This document shows, piece after piece, positions 8,019-16,736 of a stretch of 64,000 nucleotides of DNA (positions within the stretch are counted from its first letter, which is position 1; every line of letters begins with the position of its first letter). Made by a program: the position numbers and the translations under genes. Source of the stretch: JBFLVU01 sp964589625 (GTDB lineage: Bacteria > Acidobacteriota > UBA4820 > DSQY01). The notes beneath the pieces were generated by a model. That model was not told the origin of the DNA. It did no database searches and was given only the letters and a program-made list of their open reading frames with translations. The DNA lies in the NCBI GenBank assembly GCA_964589625.1, contig CAZPSH010000009.1:1-64000 (forward strand), in the 5' to 3' direction.

Positions 8019-9524
8019 ATGCGGCGTCAGATGTGGGCCACCAAGCCCATGAGCCTCATCGATGAGGAGATGCGCGGCGAGAACCGCCTGAGGCGGGTTC
8101 TGGGACCCGTCCAGCTCACAAGCCTCGGCGTGGGGGCCATCATCGGCACGGGCATCTTCGTTCTCACGGGACAGGCGGCCCACGACAAGGCGGGCCCCGC
8201 CCTCATCCTGTCCTTCGTCGTCTCGGGGATCGCCTGCATCTTCGCCGCCCTCTGCTACGCCGAGTTCGCCTCCATGGCCCCCGTGGCCGGGTCGGCGTAC
8301 ACGTACGCCTACACGACCCTGGGCGAACTCCCCGCCTGGATCATCGGCTGGGACCTCATCCTCGAGTACACGGTCACCTCGTCCACGGTCTCCCACGGGT
8401 GGTCCCACTACTTCCAGGACTTCCTGTCCATCCTCGGGATCCACGTCCCCAGATCCTTGGGATTCGCGCCCTTCGACTACGACCCGTCCTCGGGGCATTT
8501 CGTCGCCACGGGCACCTACGTGGACCTTCCGGCCATGATCGTGGCCTTCGCCATGACGGCGGTCCTCGTGAAGGGCATCCGGGAGAGCGCCTCCTTCAAC
8601 ACGGTGATGGTGGCCGTCAAGCTCGCGGTGGTGCTCCTCGTGGTGGGCCTGGGTGCCTTCTACGTGAACCCCGAGAACTGGCGCCCCTTCGCCCCCTACG
8701 GCTTCACGGGCCTCAGCTTCTTCGGCCACGCCGTGGCGGGAATGACCGACGCGGGGGGCCAGCCCCTGGGGATGCTCGCCGGCGCCGCCATCATCTTCTT
8801 CGCCTACATCGGCTTCGATTCGGTATCCACCCACGCGGAAGAGGCCCGGAACCCCCAGAGGGACGTGCCCATTGGAATCGTCGTGTCCCTCCTGCTCTGC
8901 ACGGTCCTCTACATCGCGGTTTCGGCGGTCCTTACGGGGATGGTCCCCTACGACCGGATCAACATCGACGCCCCCGTCTCCGACGCCTTCCGTCAGGCGG
9001 GCCTTCCCTGGGCCCAGTTCGTGGTGTCCCTCGGCGCCCTCGCGGGCATCACCTCCGTGCTCCTCGTCATGATGCTGAGCCAGCCGCGGGTCCTGCTCGC
9101 CATGGCCCGGGACGGCATGGTGCCTCCGAGCTTTTTCGGAGCCGTGCATCCCAGGTACCGGACTCCCTGGAAATCCACGATCCTCACCGGCCTCGTCGTG
9201 GCCGCCATGGGCGGCCTCCTTCCGCTGCGGGTTCTGGCGGAGCTGACGAACATCGGGACCCTCCTGGCCTTCGTGATCGTCTGCGCCGCCGTCCTCGTCA
9301 TGCGCCTCCGCCACCCGGAGGCCCCGCGCCCCTTCCGCGCGCCCTTCGGCCTGGCCACCCCCGTGCTCGGGATCCTCACCTGCCTCCTGCTCATGTTCTC
9401 CCTGCCCGTGGCCAACTGGTGGCGGCTCTTCGCCTGGCTCGCCGCCGGCCTCCTGATCTACTTCGCCTACGGGCGGAGGCACAGCGTCGTCCACCGCATG
9501 ATGGAAAACGAGGCGCCGCGGTGA
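8019..9524 (+). CDS. APC-superfamily amino acid permease (CAT/YfnA-like)
   Basis: A 12-TM-type secondary amino acid transporter of 501 residues in the inner membrane. The N-terminus carries the APC signature LGVGAIIGTGIFVLTG with the unwound-helix glycines of TM1, followed by the conserved AGSAYTYAY of TM3 and a WDLILEY segment. The central loop has FFAYIGFDSVSTHAEE, a marker of the cationic amino acid transporter branch. Substrate is not certain. ATG 8019 follows a GAGGAGGGGG Shine-Dalgarno; ATG 8031 is an in-frame alternative. It stands alone, with a strong hairpin downstream before the convergent peptidase gene. Confidence 0.92.
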   Translation: MRRQMWATKPMSLIDEEMRGENRLRRVLGPVQLTSLGVGAIIGTGIFVLTGQAAHDKAGPALILSFVVSGIACIFAALCYAEFASMAPVAGSAYTYAYTTLGELPAWIIGWDLILEYTVTSSTVSHGWSHYFQDFLSILGIHVPRSLGFAPFDYDPSSGHFVATGTYVDLPAMIVAFAMTAVLVKGIRESASFNTVMVAVKLAVVLLVVGLGAFYVNPENWRPFAPYGFTGLSFFGHAVAGMTDAGGQPLGMLAGAAIIFFAYIGFDSVSTHAEEARNPQRDVPIGIVVSLLLCTVLYIAVSAVLTGMVPYDRINIDAPVSDAFRQAGLPWAQFVVSLGALAGITSVLLVMMLSQPRVLLAMARDGMVPPSFFGAVHPRYRTPWKSTILTGLVVAAMGGLLPLRVLAELTNIGTLLAFVIVCAAVLVMRLRHPEAPRPFRAPFGLATPVLGILTCLLLMFSLPVANWWRLFAWLAAGLLIYFAYGRRHSVVHRMMENEAPR

Positions 9525-9653
9525 GGTCCAAAACGATGGATCCTGGGGGACGGGCAGGGAAGGATCGCGGGGCTTGCTGTCAGAGAACCCGCCGCTCCGG
9601 CATCCGGACCGGGGGGGCTCCCCGCATCCTCTGATTCTGCGTTGTTGCGCCCT

Positions 9654-9687
9654 GGCCCGCCCCCGGCGGGACGCCGGGGGACGGGCC
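9654..9687. terminator. Strong GC hairpin between convergent genes
   Basis: Arms 9654-9667 and 9673-9687 pair over 8 + 6 base pairs with a single bulged A and a 5-base loop. It lies between the permease (ending 9524) and the peptidase (ending 9696) and could serve both strands. No U-tract follows on either strand, so it is at best an atypical terminator. Confidence 0.5.
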
Positions 9688-9695
9688 GCGCAGGG

Positions 9696-11594
9696 TCACT
9701 TCTTCTTGGAGAGGATGGTCTCGATTTCGTCCATGATCCGGCTCATTTCCCGCATGGCGGCGTCGAAGGGGGCGCTCGTCGTCATGTCCACGCCCGCGTC
9801 CTTCAGGACGTCGATGGGGTATTTGGAGGAGCCGGCGGAAAGCATACCGATGTACGCGTCACGGGCCTTGGACGCGGGTTTCTTGGCGGAGGCCTCCTGG
9901 CGGATGGCGTCGGCGATGTAGGTGGAGGCCGTCAGGCTCGTGGCGTACTGGTACACGTAGAAGTTGTAGTAGAAGTGAGGGATGTAGGCCCACTCGACCC
10001 CGTAGAGGTCGTCCACGGCGCACACGCCCTGGTCGCTCCCGTAGTACTCCTTGAGGAGCTTGAGGTAGAGGGCGCTCATGTTGTCGCCCGAAAGGGTCTC
10101 GCCCCGCTCAGCCATCTCGTGGATCGTCATTTCGAACTCGGCGAAGAGGGTCTGGCGGAAGAGGGTCTGCCGCATGTTGTCCAGGGCCGAGCCGAGAAGG
10201 TACAGGCGCGTGGCATCGTCCTTGGTGTTCTTGAGCATGTGGTGGAGAAGCAGGTTCTCGTTGAGGGTGGAAGCCACCTCCGCGACGAAGATGGAGTAGT
10301 CAGCCGTGATGTAGGGCTGCTTCTTGTTGGATAGGTAAGAGTGCATCGAATGGCCCGACTCGTGGGCCAGGGTGGAGACGTCCTCGTAGGTCCCCATGAA
10401 GTTCAGGAGCTGGAAGGGGTGCACGTCGTAGACCGAACCGTTGCTGTAGGCGCCGGAGCGCTTGCCGGTGCTGGGCATGAAGTCCACCCAGCCGCTTTCG
10501 TAGCCCTTCTTCAGGGCGGCCATGTACTCGGGACCGAGCGGGGCGCAGGCCTCCAGCGTGAGCTTCATGGCCTCCTCGGGTGAATACTGGAGGTCCACCT
10601 CCTGGATGATGGAGGCGTAGAGGTCCTCGTAGCGAAGCGGGTCCACGCCCATCATCTTCTGCCGGAGCCTGAGGTAGCGGTGCAGGACGGGCAGGTTGCG
10701 GTGGACGTCGGCGATGAGCTGCTTGTAGACCTCCACGGGGATGTTGTTCCGGTCGAGGGAGGCCTGGAGGCACGAGTCGTACTTTCGCACGTCGCGCGTG
10801 AAGATGTGGCCCTTCACGGCGGAGTACAGGGTGGTTCCGAGGGTCCGCTTGAACTCGGCGTACTTGCCCCAGAACTTTTGAAAGACGCGCATGCGGTCCT
10901 CGCGATTCTGCGAGGCGCGGAACTTCGTGTAGGCGGCGGCGTCCATGCGGACCTTCTCGCCGGAGGTCAGCTCCATTTCGGGGTAGGGCATGTCGGCGTT
11001 GGTGAAGATCCCGTAGACCGCGTCGGCCGTTCCGCCCATTTGGCCCAGGGCCCGGGCGACGATCTGCTCCTCCGCGGGTGTGAGGGTGTGGGCCTTCATC
11101 CGGAGGATGTTGTCGAGGTAGGGCTTGTAGTCCTTCAGGCGGGGCTCCTCGGCCACGAAGGCCTCCACCCGGGCGGGATCCATCGCGAGGATCTCGGGGC
11201 GGACGTAGGAGACCGCGGCGCCGAATTCGGCCGCCACCTGCTCGCCGGCCTGGAGCCTCTCGAGATTGGCGGAGACGCGCGTGTCCTGGTCGTAGGTCAT
11301 AGCGGCGTAGGAGAGAAGGCGGGAGAGTTCCTTGTCCAGACCCGCCAGAGTGCTCAAGGCTTCGTAGAGCGCTCCGGCCGATTCCCCGAGGCGGCCCTTG
11401 AAGCCGGTCATCCTGGGGATCCCCTTCTGAAGCTCCGCCTTGGAGGCCTCCCACATCTCGGGAGTGGCGTAAATATCCGTGAGCTTCCACTGGTACTTCG
11501 GGTCGACTTCGGAGCGCTCCCCCGCCGCGGCGGGAAGGGCCATCCCCAGGACGAGGGCCCCGGCGAGGGCTTGACAGAGAACGATCTTCAACAT
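9696..11594 (-). CDS. pepF: Oligoendopeptidase F family metallopeptidase (M3B), exported
   Basis: Cleaves oligopeptides with a zinc active site. The HExxH motif appears as LAHESGHSMHS at about residue 410, with the third-ligand Glu region (SIFVAEVASTLNE) downstream. The N-terminal PepF domain and the M3 catalytic domain fill the 632 residues. ATG 11594 is chosen over the open upstream frame because it follows AAAGGGG and begins a good signal peptide (MLKIVLCQ..., hydrophobic core, AAAGE cleavage region). Export is unusual, since most PepF enzymes are cytoplasmic, and suggests a periplasmic peptide-scavenging role. A TATACT -10-like element lies at 11643-11648 on this strand. Confidence 0.92.
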   Translation of the reverse strand: MLKIVLCQALAGALVLGMALPAAAGERSEVDPKYQWKLTDIYATPEMWEASKAELQKGIPRMTGFKGRLGESAGALYEALSTLAGLDKELSRLLSYAAMTYDQDTRVSANLERLQAGEQVAAEFGAAVSYVRPEILAMDPARVEAFVAEEPRLKDYKPYLDNILRMKAHTLTPAEEQIVARALGQMGGTADAVYGIFTNADMPYPEMELTSGEKVRMDAAAYTKFRASQNREDRMRVFQKFWGKYAEFKRTLGTTLYSAVKGHIFTRDVRKYDSCLQASLDRNNIPVEVYKQLIADVHRNLPVLHRYLRLRQKMMGVDPLRYEDLYASIIQEVDLQYSPEEAMKLTLEACAPLGPEYMAALKKGYESGWVDFMPSTGKRSGAYSNGSVYDVHPFQLLNFMGTYEDVSTLAHESGHSMHSYLSNKKQPYITADYSIFVAEVASTLNENLLLHHMLKNTKDDATRLYLLGSALDNMRQTLFRQTLFAEFEMTIHEMAERGETLSGDNMSALYLKLLKEYYGSDQGVCAVDDLYGVEWAYIPHFYYNFYVYQYATSLTASTYIADAIRQEASAKKPASKARDAYIGMLSAGSSKYPIDVLKDAGVDMTTSAPFDAAMREMSRIMDEIETILSKKK

Positions 11595-11786
11595 GCGCAA
11601 CCCCTTTCTCGTGAAGTGACGAAGACCCAAATCGTAAGCGGCAGTATACGGCAAGTCGCAGGCGTGAAAAACAGTGGCGTCAGAGGGTCATTCGAGCCTT
11701 GTCAGATTGTCGCGAAGGGCGACACGCGGAGGTGGGGCAGGGGGGCGTCCTGCGCGGCCCTTGAGGGCTCCCGTACGCTCGCTTTC

Positions 11787-12569
11787 TCAGCGGAGCCCCG
11801 ACTCGCGGGCGATCAGGGCCGCTCCGAGGGCCCCCGCAAGTTGGGGTTTTTCGGGAAGGGTGAAGCGGAGGCCGAGGACCGATTCGAGGCAGCGGACCAG
11901 GTCGCCGTTGAGGGCTCCCCCGCCCGTGAAGGCCGCCGGCGCCTGCGCGCCCACGAGGCGCACGAGGCCGGCGAGCCTGCGGGCCATGGCCAGGTGCACG
12001 GCGTGGGCCACGTCGTCGACGGGCTCGCCGTTGGCCAGGAGGGAGATGACTTCGCTTTCGGCGAAGACCGTGCAGGTGCTCGACAGGACCACCTCCCTCC
12101 GCGAGCGAAGCCCCGCGGGCCCGAGGCCTTCGATCCCGGTATGCAGGGTTTCGGCCATGGCCGAGAGGAAGCGCCCCGTCCCCGCGGCGCACTTGTCGTT
12201 CATGGCGAAGTCCTCCACCCGACCGCCCGGCCCCACTCGGATGGCCTTGCTGTCCTGCCCCCCCACGTCCACCACGAGCCGCACCCCCTCCACGAGTTCC
12301 GCGGCACCCCGGGCATGGCAGGTGATTTCCGTCACCGGACGCATGGCCCCGGGGACGCTGGCGCGTCCGTAGCCCGTGCCGACGGTGGCCCGAGGTTCCG
12401 CGCCGGGCGAACCCGCCGCGGAGAGGGCTTCTCCGAGGGCGCGGCGCGCCGACTCCGCGAAGTCCGGCGAGGTCCGGACCAGGGACTCTCCCACCCTCGA
12501 GCCGTCCTCGCCCAGGATCACGGCCTTCGCCGTCAGGCTTCCCACGTCCACGCCCGCGTAGAGGTCCAT
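11787..12569 (-). CDS. Acyl-CoA dehydratase/benzoyl-CoA reductase-type activase (ASKHA ATPase with [4Fe-4S])
   Basis: Activator (HgdC/BadF family) that uses ATP hydrolysis to push a low-potential electron into a partner dehydratase/reductase. All diagnostic elements are present in 260 residues: phosphate-1 loop GVDVGSLTAKA, phosphate-2 DVGGQDSK (101-108), the two Fe-S cysteines in NDKCAAGTG (C127) and SSTCTVFAESEV (C166), and the adenosine motif FTGGGALNG. A homodimer would share one cluster through the four cysteines. ATG 12569 lies behind GGAGGAAAGAAGG, 20 bases after the second dehydratase subunit, as the last gene of the six-gene lipid operon. Confidence 0.92.
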   Translation of the reverse strand: MDLYAGVDVGSLTAKAVILGEDGSRVGESLVRTSPDFAESARRALGEALSAAGSPGAEPRATVGTGYGRASVPGAMRPVTEITCHARGAAELVEGVRLVVDVGGQDSKAIRVGPGGRVEDFAMNDKCAAGTGRFLSAMAETLHTGIEGLGPAGLRSRREVVLSSTCTVFAESEVISLLANGEPVDDVAHAVHLAMARRLAGLVRLVGAQAPAAFTGGGALNGDLVRCLESVLGLRFTLPEKPQLAGALGAALIARESGLR

Positions 12570-12589
12570 GCCTTCTTTCCTCCGGCCGG

Positions 12590-13936
12590 TCAGGCGGATC
12601 CCTGATCGCGCGAACCCTCGATTCCCCGCCCCTCCAGCGCTTCGAAGAAAGCCTCCAGACGCGTCCGGGCCTGGGCCTCGGACCAGACCCGGTGGTCCGT
12701 CATGTCCGCCTCCAGCACGACGGAGGGGATGCCCGGGGCCTCCCTCAGGCTCTGCCTCAGGTCGTACTGCCCGATGGAGTACGGTTTGCAGGAGCGGGCC
12801 GAGTGAAGCACCGCACCGTCCACGGCGTACTCCCGCGCGAGGGTCTCGAGGAACACCCGGCGGTGGGCCAGGTCCCGGTTCAGGAAGATCCCCCCGTAGG
12901 TCCGGGCCAGGGCGCCGAAGGGGTTTCGGAGATCCATCTGGCGGGCCGTCTCCGCCCAGGCGTGGGTGTAGGTCGCCACCACGGGGACGGCCCCGTGCTC
13001 GGCGAAGAGCCGGGCCAGGGGTCCGATGGCGAACCAGATGGCGATGTTGTCCCAGAGGAGCCGGTGGCGTTCGCCAGGGACCGCCGCCACCCCCCGTTCC
13101 ACCCGGCCCCGGAGTTCGGCGAGAAGTCCCTCGTAATAGCGCTCGCAGACGGGCAGGCCCCGGAGCGAGACGATGGGCATGAGGTGGACGAAGGCGTCGA
13201 AGATCGTCATGGGGGCGGGCCGGCGGCGGAGGGTCTCGAGGACCCCGCCCCAGAGCTGGGCGGCCCTCCGCGAGCTCTCCAGAACCCGAAGGAATCGCGC
13301 CTCGTCGAAGTCCTTCCGTGTGAAGCGCTCCAGGTCCGTCACCGCCTGCCGGAGCTGGTCCTCCACGTAGGCGAAGACCGAAGCTTCGTCCCGCCCCCCG
13401 TGGAGATACGGGGTGTCGAGCAAGACCAGGGGGATCCCGTGCTCCCGCGAAAGGGCCTTGAACCAGTAGAGGACCGTCTGGCAGATGTTGTTCGCGCAGA
13501 AGAGGAGGTCCGGCACGGGCAGGGAACCCACGGGGGTCTTGCCGGAGAAGGCGTGCCCCAGGTCCACCCGCGCGTAGGAGCAGAGGTCCTGGGAGTAGCC
13601 CCTCGCCTCGGCTTCGGCGGAGATCTCGGGGCCGAGCTTTCGCGCCCCGCACAGGGCCGAGTGGTTCTCTGGGTAGACGGTGTAGAAGCCGAAGGCCCTT
13701 AAAAGCTCCACGGGAGCGCCGCTCGTGACCCAGGCCACGGGCATGGCCCCCTTGGCGTGGCGCGCCAGCGCGTAGTGGCGGGCCATGACCCTCCGCAGGT
13801 CCGCCGTGCTCTTCAGAGGGGGGCCGAAGAGGGGATCCGGAGGCCGGGACTTCTTTCCGCCTCCCTTCAGGGCCAGCGCCGCCGGCAGGAGGGCGTCTTT
13901 CACGAGACGGTAGCGGAGGCGGGAAAGGGCGCTCAC
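12590..13936 (-). CDS. 2-hydroxyacyl-CoA dehydratase-family subunit (HgdB/BcrC-like), larger subunit
   Basis: Fe-S subunit of an enzyme that performs radical-type reductive chemistry when charged by its activase. The 448-residue protein shows the family cysteines in usual contexts: YPENHSALCGA (C96), DLCSYARVDLG (C119), FCANNICQ (C147, C152) and SCKPYSIGQYD (C383). Three of these would ligate a [4Fe-4S] cluster. It overlaps the preceding subunit gene by 4 bases (ATGA), so the pair is translationally coupled as a heterodimer. The known family acts on 2-hydroxyacyl-CoAs or aryl-CoAs. No CoA transferase, thioesterase or beta-oxidation gene is nearby; the neighbours are phospholipid enzymes, so the substrate may be a lipid. 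Confidence 0.9.
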   Translation of the reverse strand: MSALSRLRYRLVKDALLPAALALKGGGKKSRPPDPLFGPPLKSTADLRRVMARHYALARHAKGAMPVAWVTSGAPVELLRAFGFYTVYPENHSALCGARKLGPEISAEAEARGYSQDLCSYARVDLGHAFSGKTPVGSLPVPDLLFCANNICQTVLYWFKALSREHGIPLVLLDTPYLHGGRDEASVFAYVEDQLRQAVTDLERFTRKDFDEARFLRVLESSRRAAQLWGGVLETLRRRPAPMTIFDAFVHLMPIVSLRGLPVCERYYEGLLAELRGRVERGVAAVPGERHRLLWDNIAIWFAIGPLARLFAEHGAVPVVATYTHAWAETARQMDLRNPFGALARTYGGIFLNRDLAHRRVFLETLAREYAVDGAVLHSARSCKPYSIGQYDLRQSLREAPGIPSVVLEADMTDHRVWSEAQARTRLEAFFEALEGRGIEGSRDQGSA

Positions 13937-15018
13937 GGCAGGGACTCCAGGAACGCCTCCAGCCGGGTGACGGTCTGGGCGGGGACGTCGCCTCCCATCT
14001 CCACCTCAAGGACCAGGCAGGGGATGCCCCGGGAGCGGAGGCCCTCGGCGAGTGCCGGGATGTCGAAGAGCTCGGGCTCGCAGAACTTGAGGGCGAGAAA
14101 GACAACCCCTCTGGCCGAGGAGCGGCCCGCCAGGCGGCCAAGGAAGTCGAGCCGATCCGAAACGGGGGATCCCGCCGTGGAGCAGGGCGGCAGGGCAAGG
14201 AAGCGGCGCGCCACGGTGGGGAGGGGCTCGCCGGCGGGCGGAAGCGAACCGCGGACGAAGCGCCGCCCGCAGGCGAGAAAGTCGTCCTCGGCGATCCGCA
14301 CGCCCAGGTCGTCCAGGCGGTGGAGGAGGCCGGCGGGCTGGGGGAGGACGCCGGAGAAGACGAGGGGGATCCCGGAAGGGGAAAGGCCGGACCGCTCCGT
14401 CCGGAACGCATCCAGGCGCAGGATCGCCTCCTCGGGCCACAGGTACTCGCAGGCCCTCACGGCAGCGTAAAACTCCCCGTTGGAAGCCGCGAGGCGTCCC
14501 CCCGCCCGGGCGTCGTAGAGGTCGTTCAGCGCCCGGGCCCTCGCCTCCCCCCACGCCACCGCCTGCTCCAAGGCTCCCTCCCGGGGCCGGCCCGCCGCCT
14601 CGTCCAGTCGCCCCGAAAGGTCCTTCAGCTGGCGCGAGAGGTACGCTTCGGCCCTTTCGTCGCGCCGTCCCTTGGGCGGATAGAAGAAGAGGCAGGGACG
14701 GCCCTCTCCGAGCAGGTCCGGGACGAGGGTGGAGAGGTTCTGAAGGGAGTCGCAGGCGTGGGAGAAGAGTAGGAAATCCGCCGCCCCGGTCCCTCCGGAA
14801 AGCCAGAGGGAGAGGGCCCGGTGCACGACGGAGCAGACGTTGGCCTGCAGGTGCGCCTGGGCCGCCTGGGGGTCCACGGGAGGGTCCCAGACCTCCACGG
14901 GGCAGACGTCGCGCGCCCAGAGCAGTTCGGCCGGATAGCGCGCGGGGAAGACGGCGGCAACTTTTCGGCCACGAGCCTTCTGTTCGAGGGCGTAGACCCT
15001 CCGGCTCGGGGGGCTCAC
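13933..15018 (-). CDS. 2-hydroxyacyl-CoA dehydratase-family subunit (HgdA/BcrB-like), smaller subunit
   Basis: Second subunit of the dehydratase/reductase pair, 361 residues. Family features are an N-terminal FPARYPAELLWARDVCPVE (C39), VCSVVHRAL (C62), a FSHACDSLQN segment (C89) and the characteristic C-terminal KFCEPELFDIPAL (C313) leading to GIPCLVLEVE. GTG 15018 is selected because GAGGAGGGG lies just upstream and it overlaps the stop of the plsC-like gene by 4 bases (GTGA). The frame is open well upstream, but that stretch is antisense-like sequence over plsC. With the larger subunit and activase it makes a complete split system. Confidence 0.87.
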   Translation of the reverse strand: MSPPSRRVYALEQKARGRKVAAVFPARYPAELLWARDVCPVEVWDPPVDPQAAQAHLQANVCSVVHRALSLWLSGGTGAADFLLFSHACDSLQNLSTLVPDLLGEGRPCLFFYPPKGRRDERAEAYLSRQLKDLSGRLDEAAGRPREGALEQAVAWGEARARALNDLYDARAGGRLAASNGEFYAAVRACEYLWPEEAILRLDAFRTERSGLSPSGIPLVFSGVLPQPAGLLHRLDDLGVRIAEDDFLACGRRFVRGSLPPAGEPLPTVARRFLALPPCSTAGSPVSDRLDFLGRLAGRSSARGVVFLALKFCEPELFDIPALAEGLRSRGIPCLVLEVEMGGDVPAQTVTRLEAFLESLP

Positions 15019-15671
15019 GTCCCCTCCTCGGCCGGCGCCTTCGGCGGATGGGGCTCCCCCTCCTGGAGCCCTTCGCGGATCCTGGCTTCCAACTCCGCCG
15101 CAATGGCCCTCCGGGCCCCGGCCCCGTGGCGCCGGACGAGGTCCCTCCCGTACACCTTCTCGAGCTGGCGAATCTCGATGTTGAAGGGGACGGGCAGGCG
15201 ATCTCCCTTGGGCAGCGCCCGTTCCGCGCCGACCAGCGCCACCGGGTGGATGGGGACGTCGGGAAATTCTTCCGCCAGCGCCCCGATGCCCGGCTTGAAG
15301 GGCAGGAGGACCCCCGGCTCCCCGCGGGTCCCCTCGGGGAAGATCACGAGGGAAGCATTCGCGCGCAGGGCCTCCCGAACCGGTTCCAGCGCCGCCGACG
15401 CGTCCCCGCTGGCCCGTTGAACCAGAATCGTGTTGAAGGCGAGTTTCGCGCCCACTCCCAGAAACCCCTTCCCAAAGTAATCCGACGCCGCCACCGCGCG
15501 CACCCGGCTCACCCGCCAGAGGGGAAAGAGCGAGAAGACGAGAAACACGTCCAGGTGGGTATCGTGGTTGGCCACGACGATGGCCGGCCAATCAACGATG
15601 GTCTGCCGCGGGGCGGCGCCGAAGATGACCCTAAGCAGGACCCTCAGGACCGCGTGGACCAGGGCGCGCAT
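15015..15671 (-). CDS. 1-acyl-sn-glycerol-3-phosphate acyltransferase-like (PlsC family)
   Basis: Transfers an acyl chain to a lysophospholipid at the inner membrane. The 218-residue protein has acyltransferase motif I as NHDTHLD (HX4D), motif III FPEGTRG, and a conserved Pro in the VPIHPVALVG segment. An N-terminal hydrophobic helix is present. The ATG at 15671 lies only 9 bases after the CdsA-like stop, and the gene ends inside the start of the dehydratase subunit gene. It may be the operon's own acyltransferase rather than the housekeeping PlsC; this is inferred from context. Confidence 0.88.
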   Translation of the reverse strand: MRALVHAVLRVLLRVIFGAAPRQTIVDWPAIVVANHDTHLDVFLVFSLFPLWRVSRVRAVAASDYFGKGFLGVGAKLAFNTILVQRASGDASAALEPVREALRANASLVIFPEGTRGEPGVLLPFKPGIGALAEEFPDVPIHPVALVGAERALPKGDRLPVPFNIEIRQLEKVYGRDLVRRHGAGARRAIAAELEARIREGLQEGEPHPPKAPAEEGT

Positions 15672-15680
15672 CGGTGCTCC

Positions 15681-16736
15681 CTAGAAAAACCGCCAGTAAA
15701 AGAGGTGGAAGGTGAGCGGCACGGTGAACACGAGGCCGTTGACGCGGTCGATGACCCCCCCGTGGCCGGGGAGGAGCGAACCCGTGTCCTTCACGCCGAT
15801 GTCCCTCTTCACCATGCCGAAGACGAGGTCCCCGAAGAGGCCGAAGAACCCGATGGCGAAACCCGCCACAGCGCAGAATTCCCGGGTGGCCACGGCGCCG
15901 TCGAAGGGAGGGAGAAGCGGCCGTACGGCCACCGCGAGACCCGCCACCGCCAGCGCGGACAGGAGGCCCCCCGCCCAGGTCTTCCGGGGATTGACCGTGG
16001 GCGCGATGCGAAGCTCCAGGAGACACCTCGCCCCACCTTCCGGAAGCGCAGAGGTGAGGGCCCCGAGGGCCTTCCCCACCCAGAAGGCGATGACGTCCCT
16101 CGATTCGGTCAGGAAGAAGCAGAAGAACAGGAGCATGGGCCCGACGTTGATCATGAAGAGGGCGTGGCCCAGGCAGAAGGCGAAGAAGAGGGTCCCGAGG
16201 GAGATGGCGCCCATGGACTTCAGCGCGCCCGCGGTCCGGTCCTGGATGACGAAGAGGATGGGAATCAGGAGGAAGAAGTAGACCGGCACCAGGATGATGA
16301 ACAACTCGTACCACCGGATGTACGCCACGTAGATGGAGAGCGGCACCGTGCAGTAGGCGAGGAGGATGGACGGCCGGTCACGAAAGGAGAGGATCTGGCC
16401 CGCGGAGGCGTCCCGCATGGGCAGGAGCGAAAAATACTCCCTCAGCGCGGAGAAGCAGAGGAAGCCGAGGAAGAGGAAGGAGACGATCCTGTGCGTGGAG
16501 AAGGCCAGCATGAACACGGCCGCCATCCACCACCAGGTCTCCGTCCGGGAGCTTACCTCCTGCGCCAGGGCGGCCTTCTTCCAGCGAAGCAGGGCCGAAA
16601 CGGCGGTGAAGAAGACGAGGAGTCCGCCGACGGCCAGGAGGATGCCGAGCATCCCGGACTCGCCCTTTTCCCGCAATTCGTAGGCGGAGAAGGCGAGGAG
16701 GAGGAACGGGACCGTGAGGTGGGAGAGAGACCTCAT
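15681..16736 (-). CDS. Phosphatidate cytidylyltransferase-like (CdsA family)
   Basis: Makes CDP-diacylglycerol from CTP and phosphatidate in the inner membrane. It is a polytopic protein of 351 residues. The C-terminus carries the CdsA signature GMVKRDIGVKDTGSLLPGHG followed by GVIDRVNG; the usual final Asp is Asn here. A second motif near NPRKTWAGG is also intact. ATG 16736 overlaps the stop of the upstream CDP-alcohol phosphatidyltransferase by 4 bases. A paired CDP-alcohol transferase and CdsA-like protein recalls the uncharacterised E. coli ynbA-ynbB pair (from memory), so this may be a specialised CDP-lipid synthase. Confidence 0.88.
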   Translation of the reverse strand: MRSLSHLTVPFLLLAFSAYELREKGESGMLGILLAVGGLLVFFTAVSALLRWKKAALAQEVSSRTETWWWMAAVFMLAFSTHRIVSFLFLGFLCFSALREYFSLLPMRDASAGQILSFRDRPSILLAYCTVPLSIYVAYIRWYELFIILVPVYFFLLIPILFVIQDRTAGALKSMGAISLGTLFFAFCLGHALFMINVGPMLLFFCFFLTESRDVIAFWVGKALGALTSALPEGGARCLLELRIAPTVNPRKTWAGGLLSALAVAGLAVAVRPLLPPFDGAVATREFCAVAGFAIGFFGLFGDLVFGMVKRDIGVKDTGSLLPGHGGVIDRVNGLVFTVPLTFHLFYWRFF

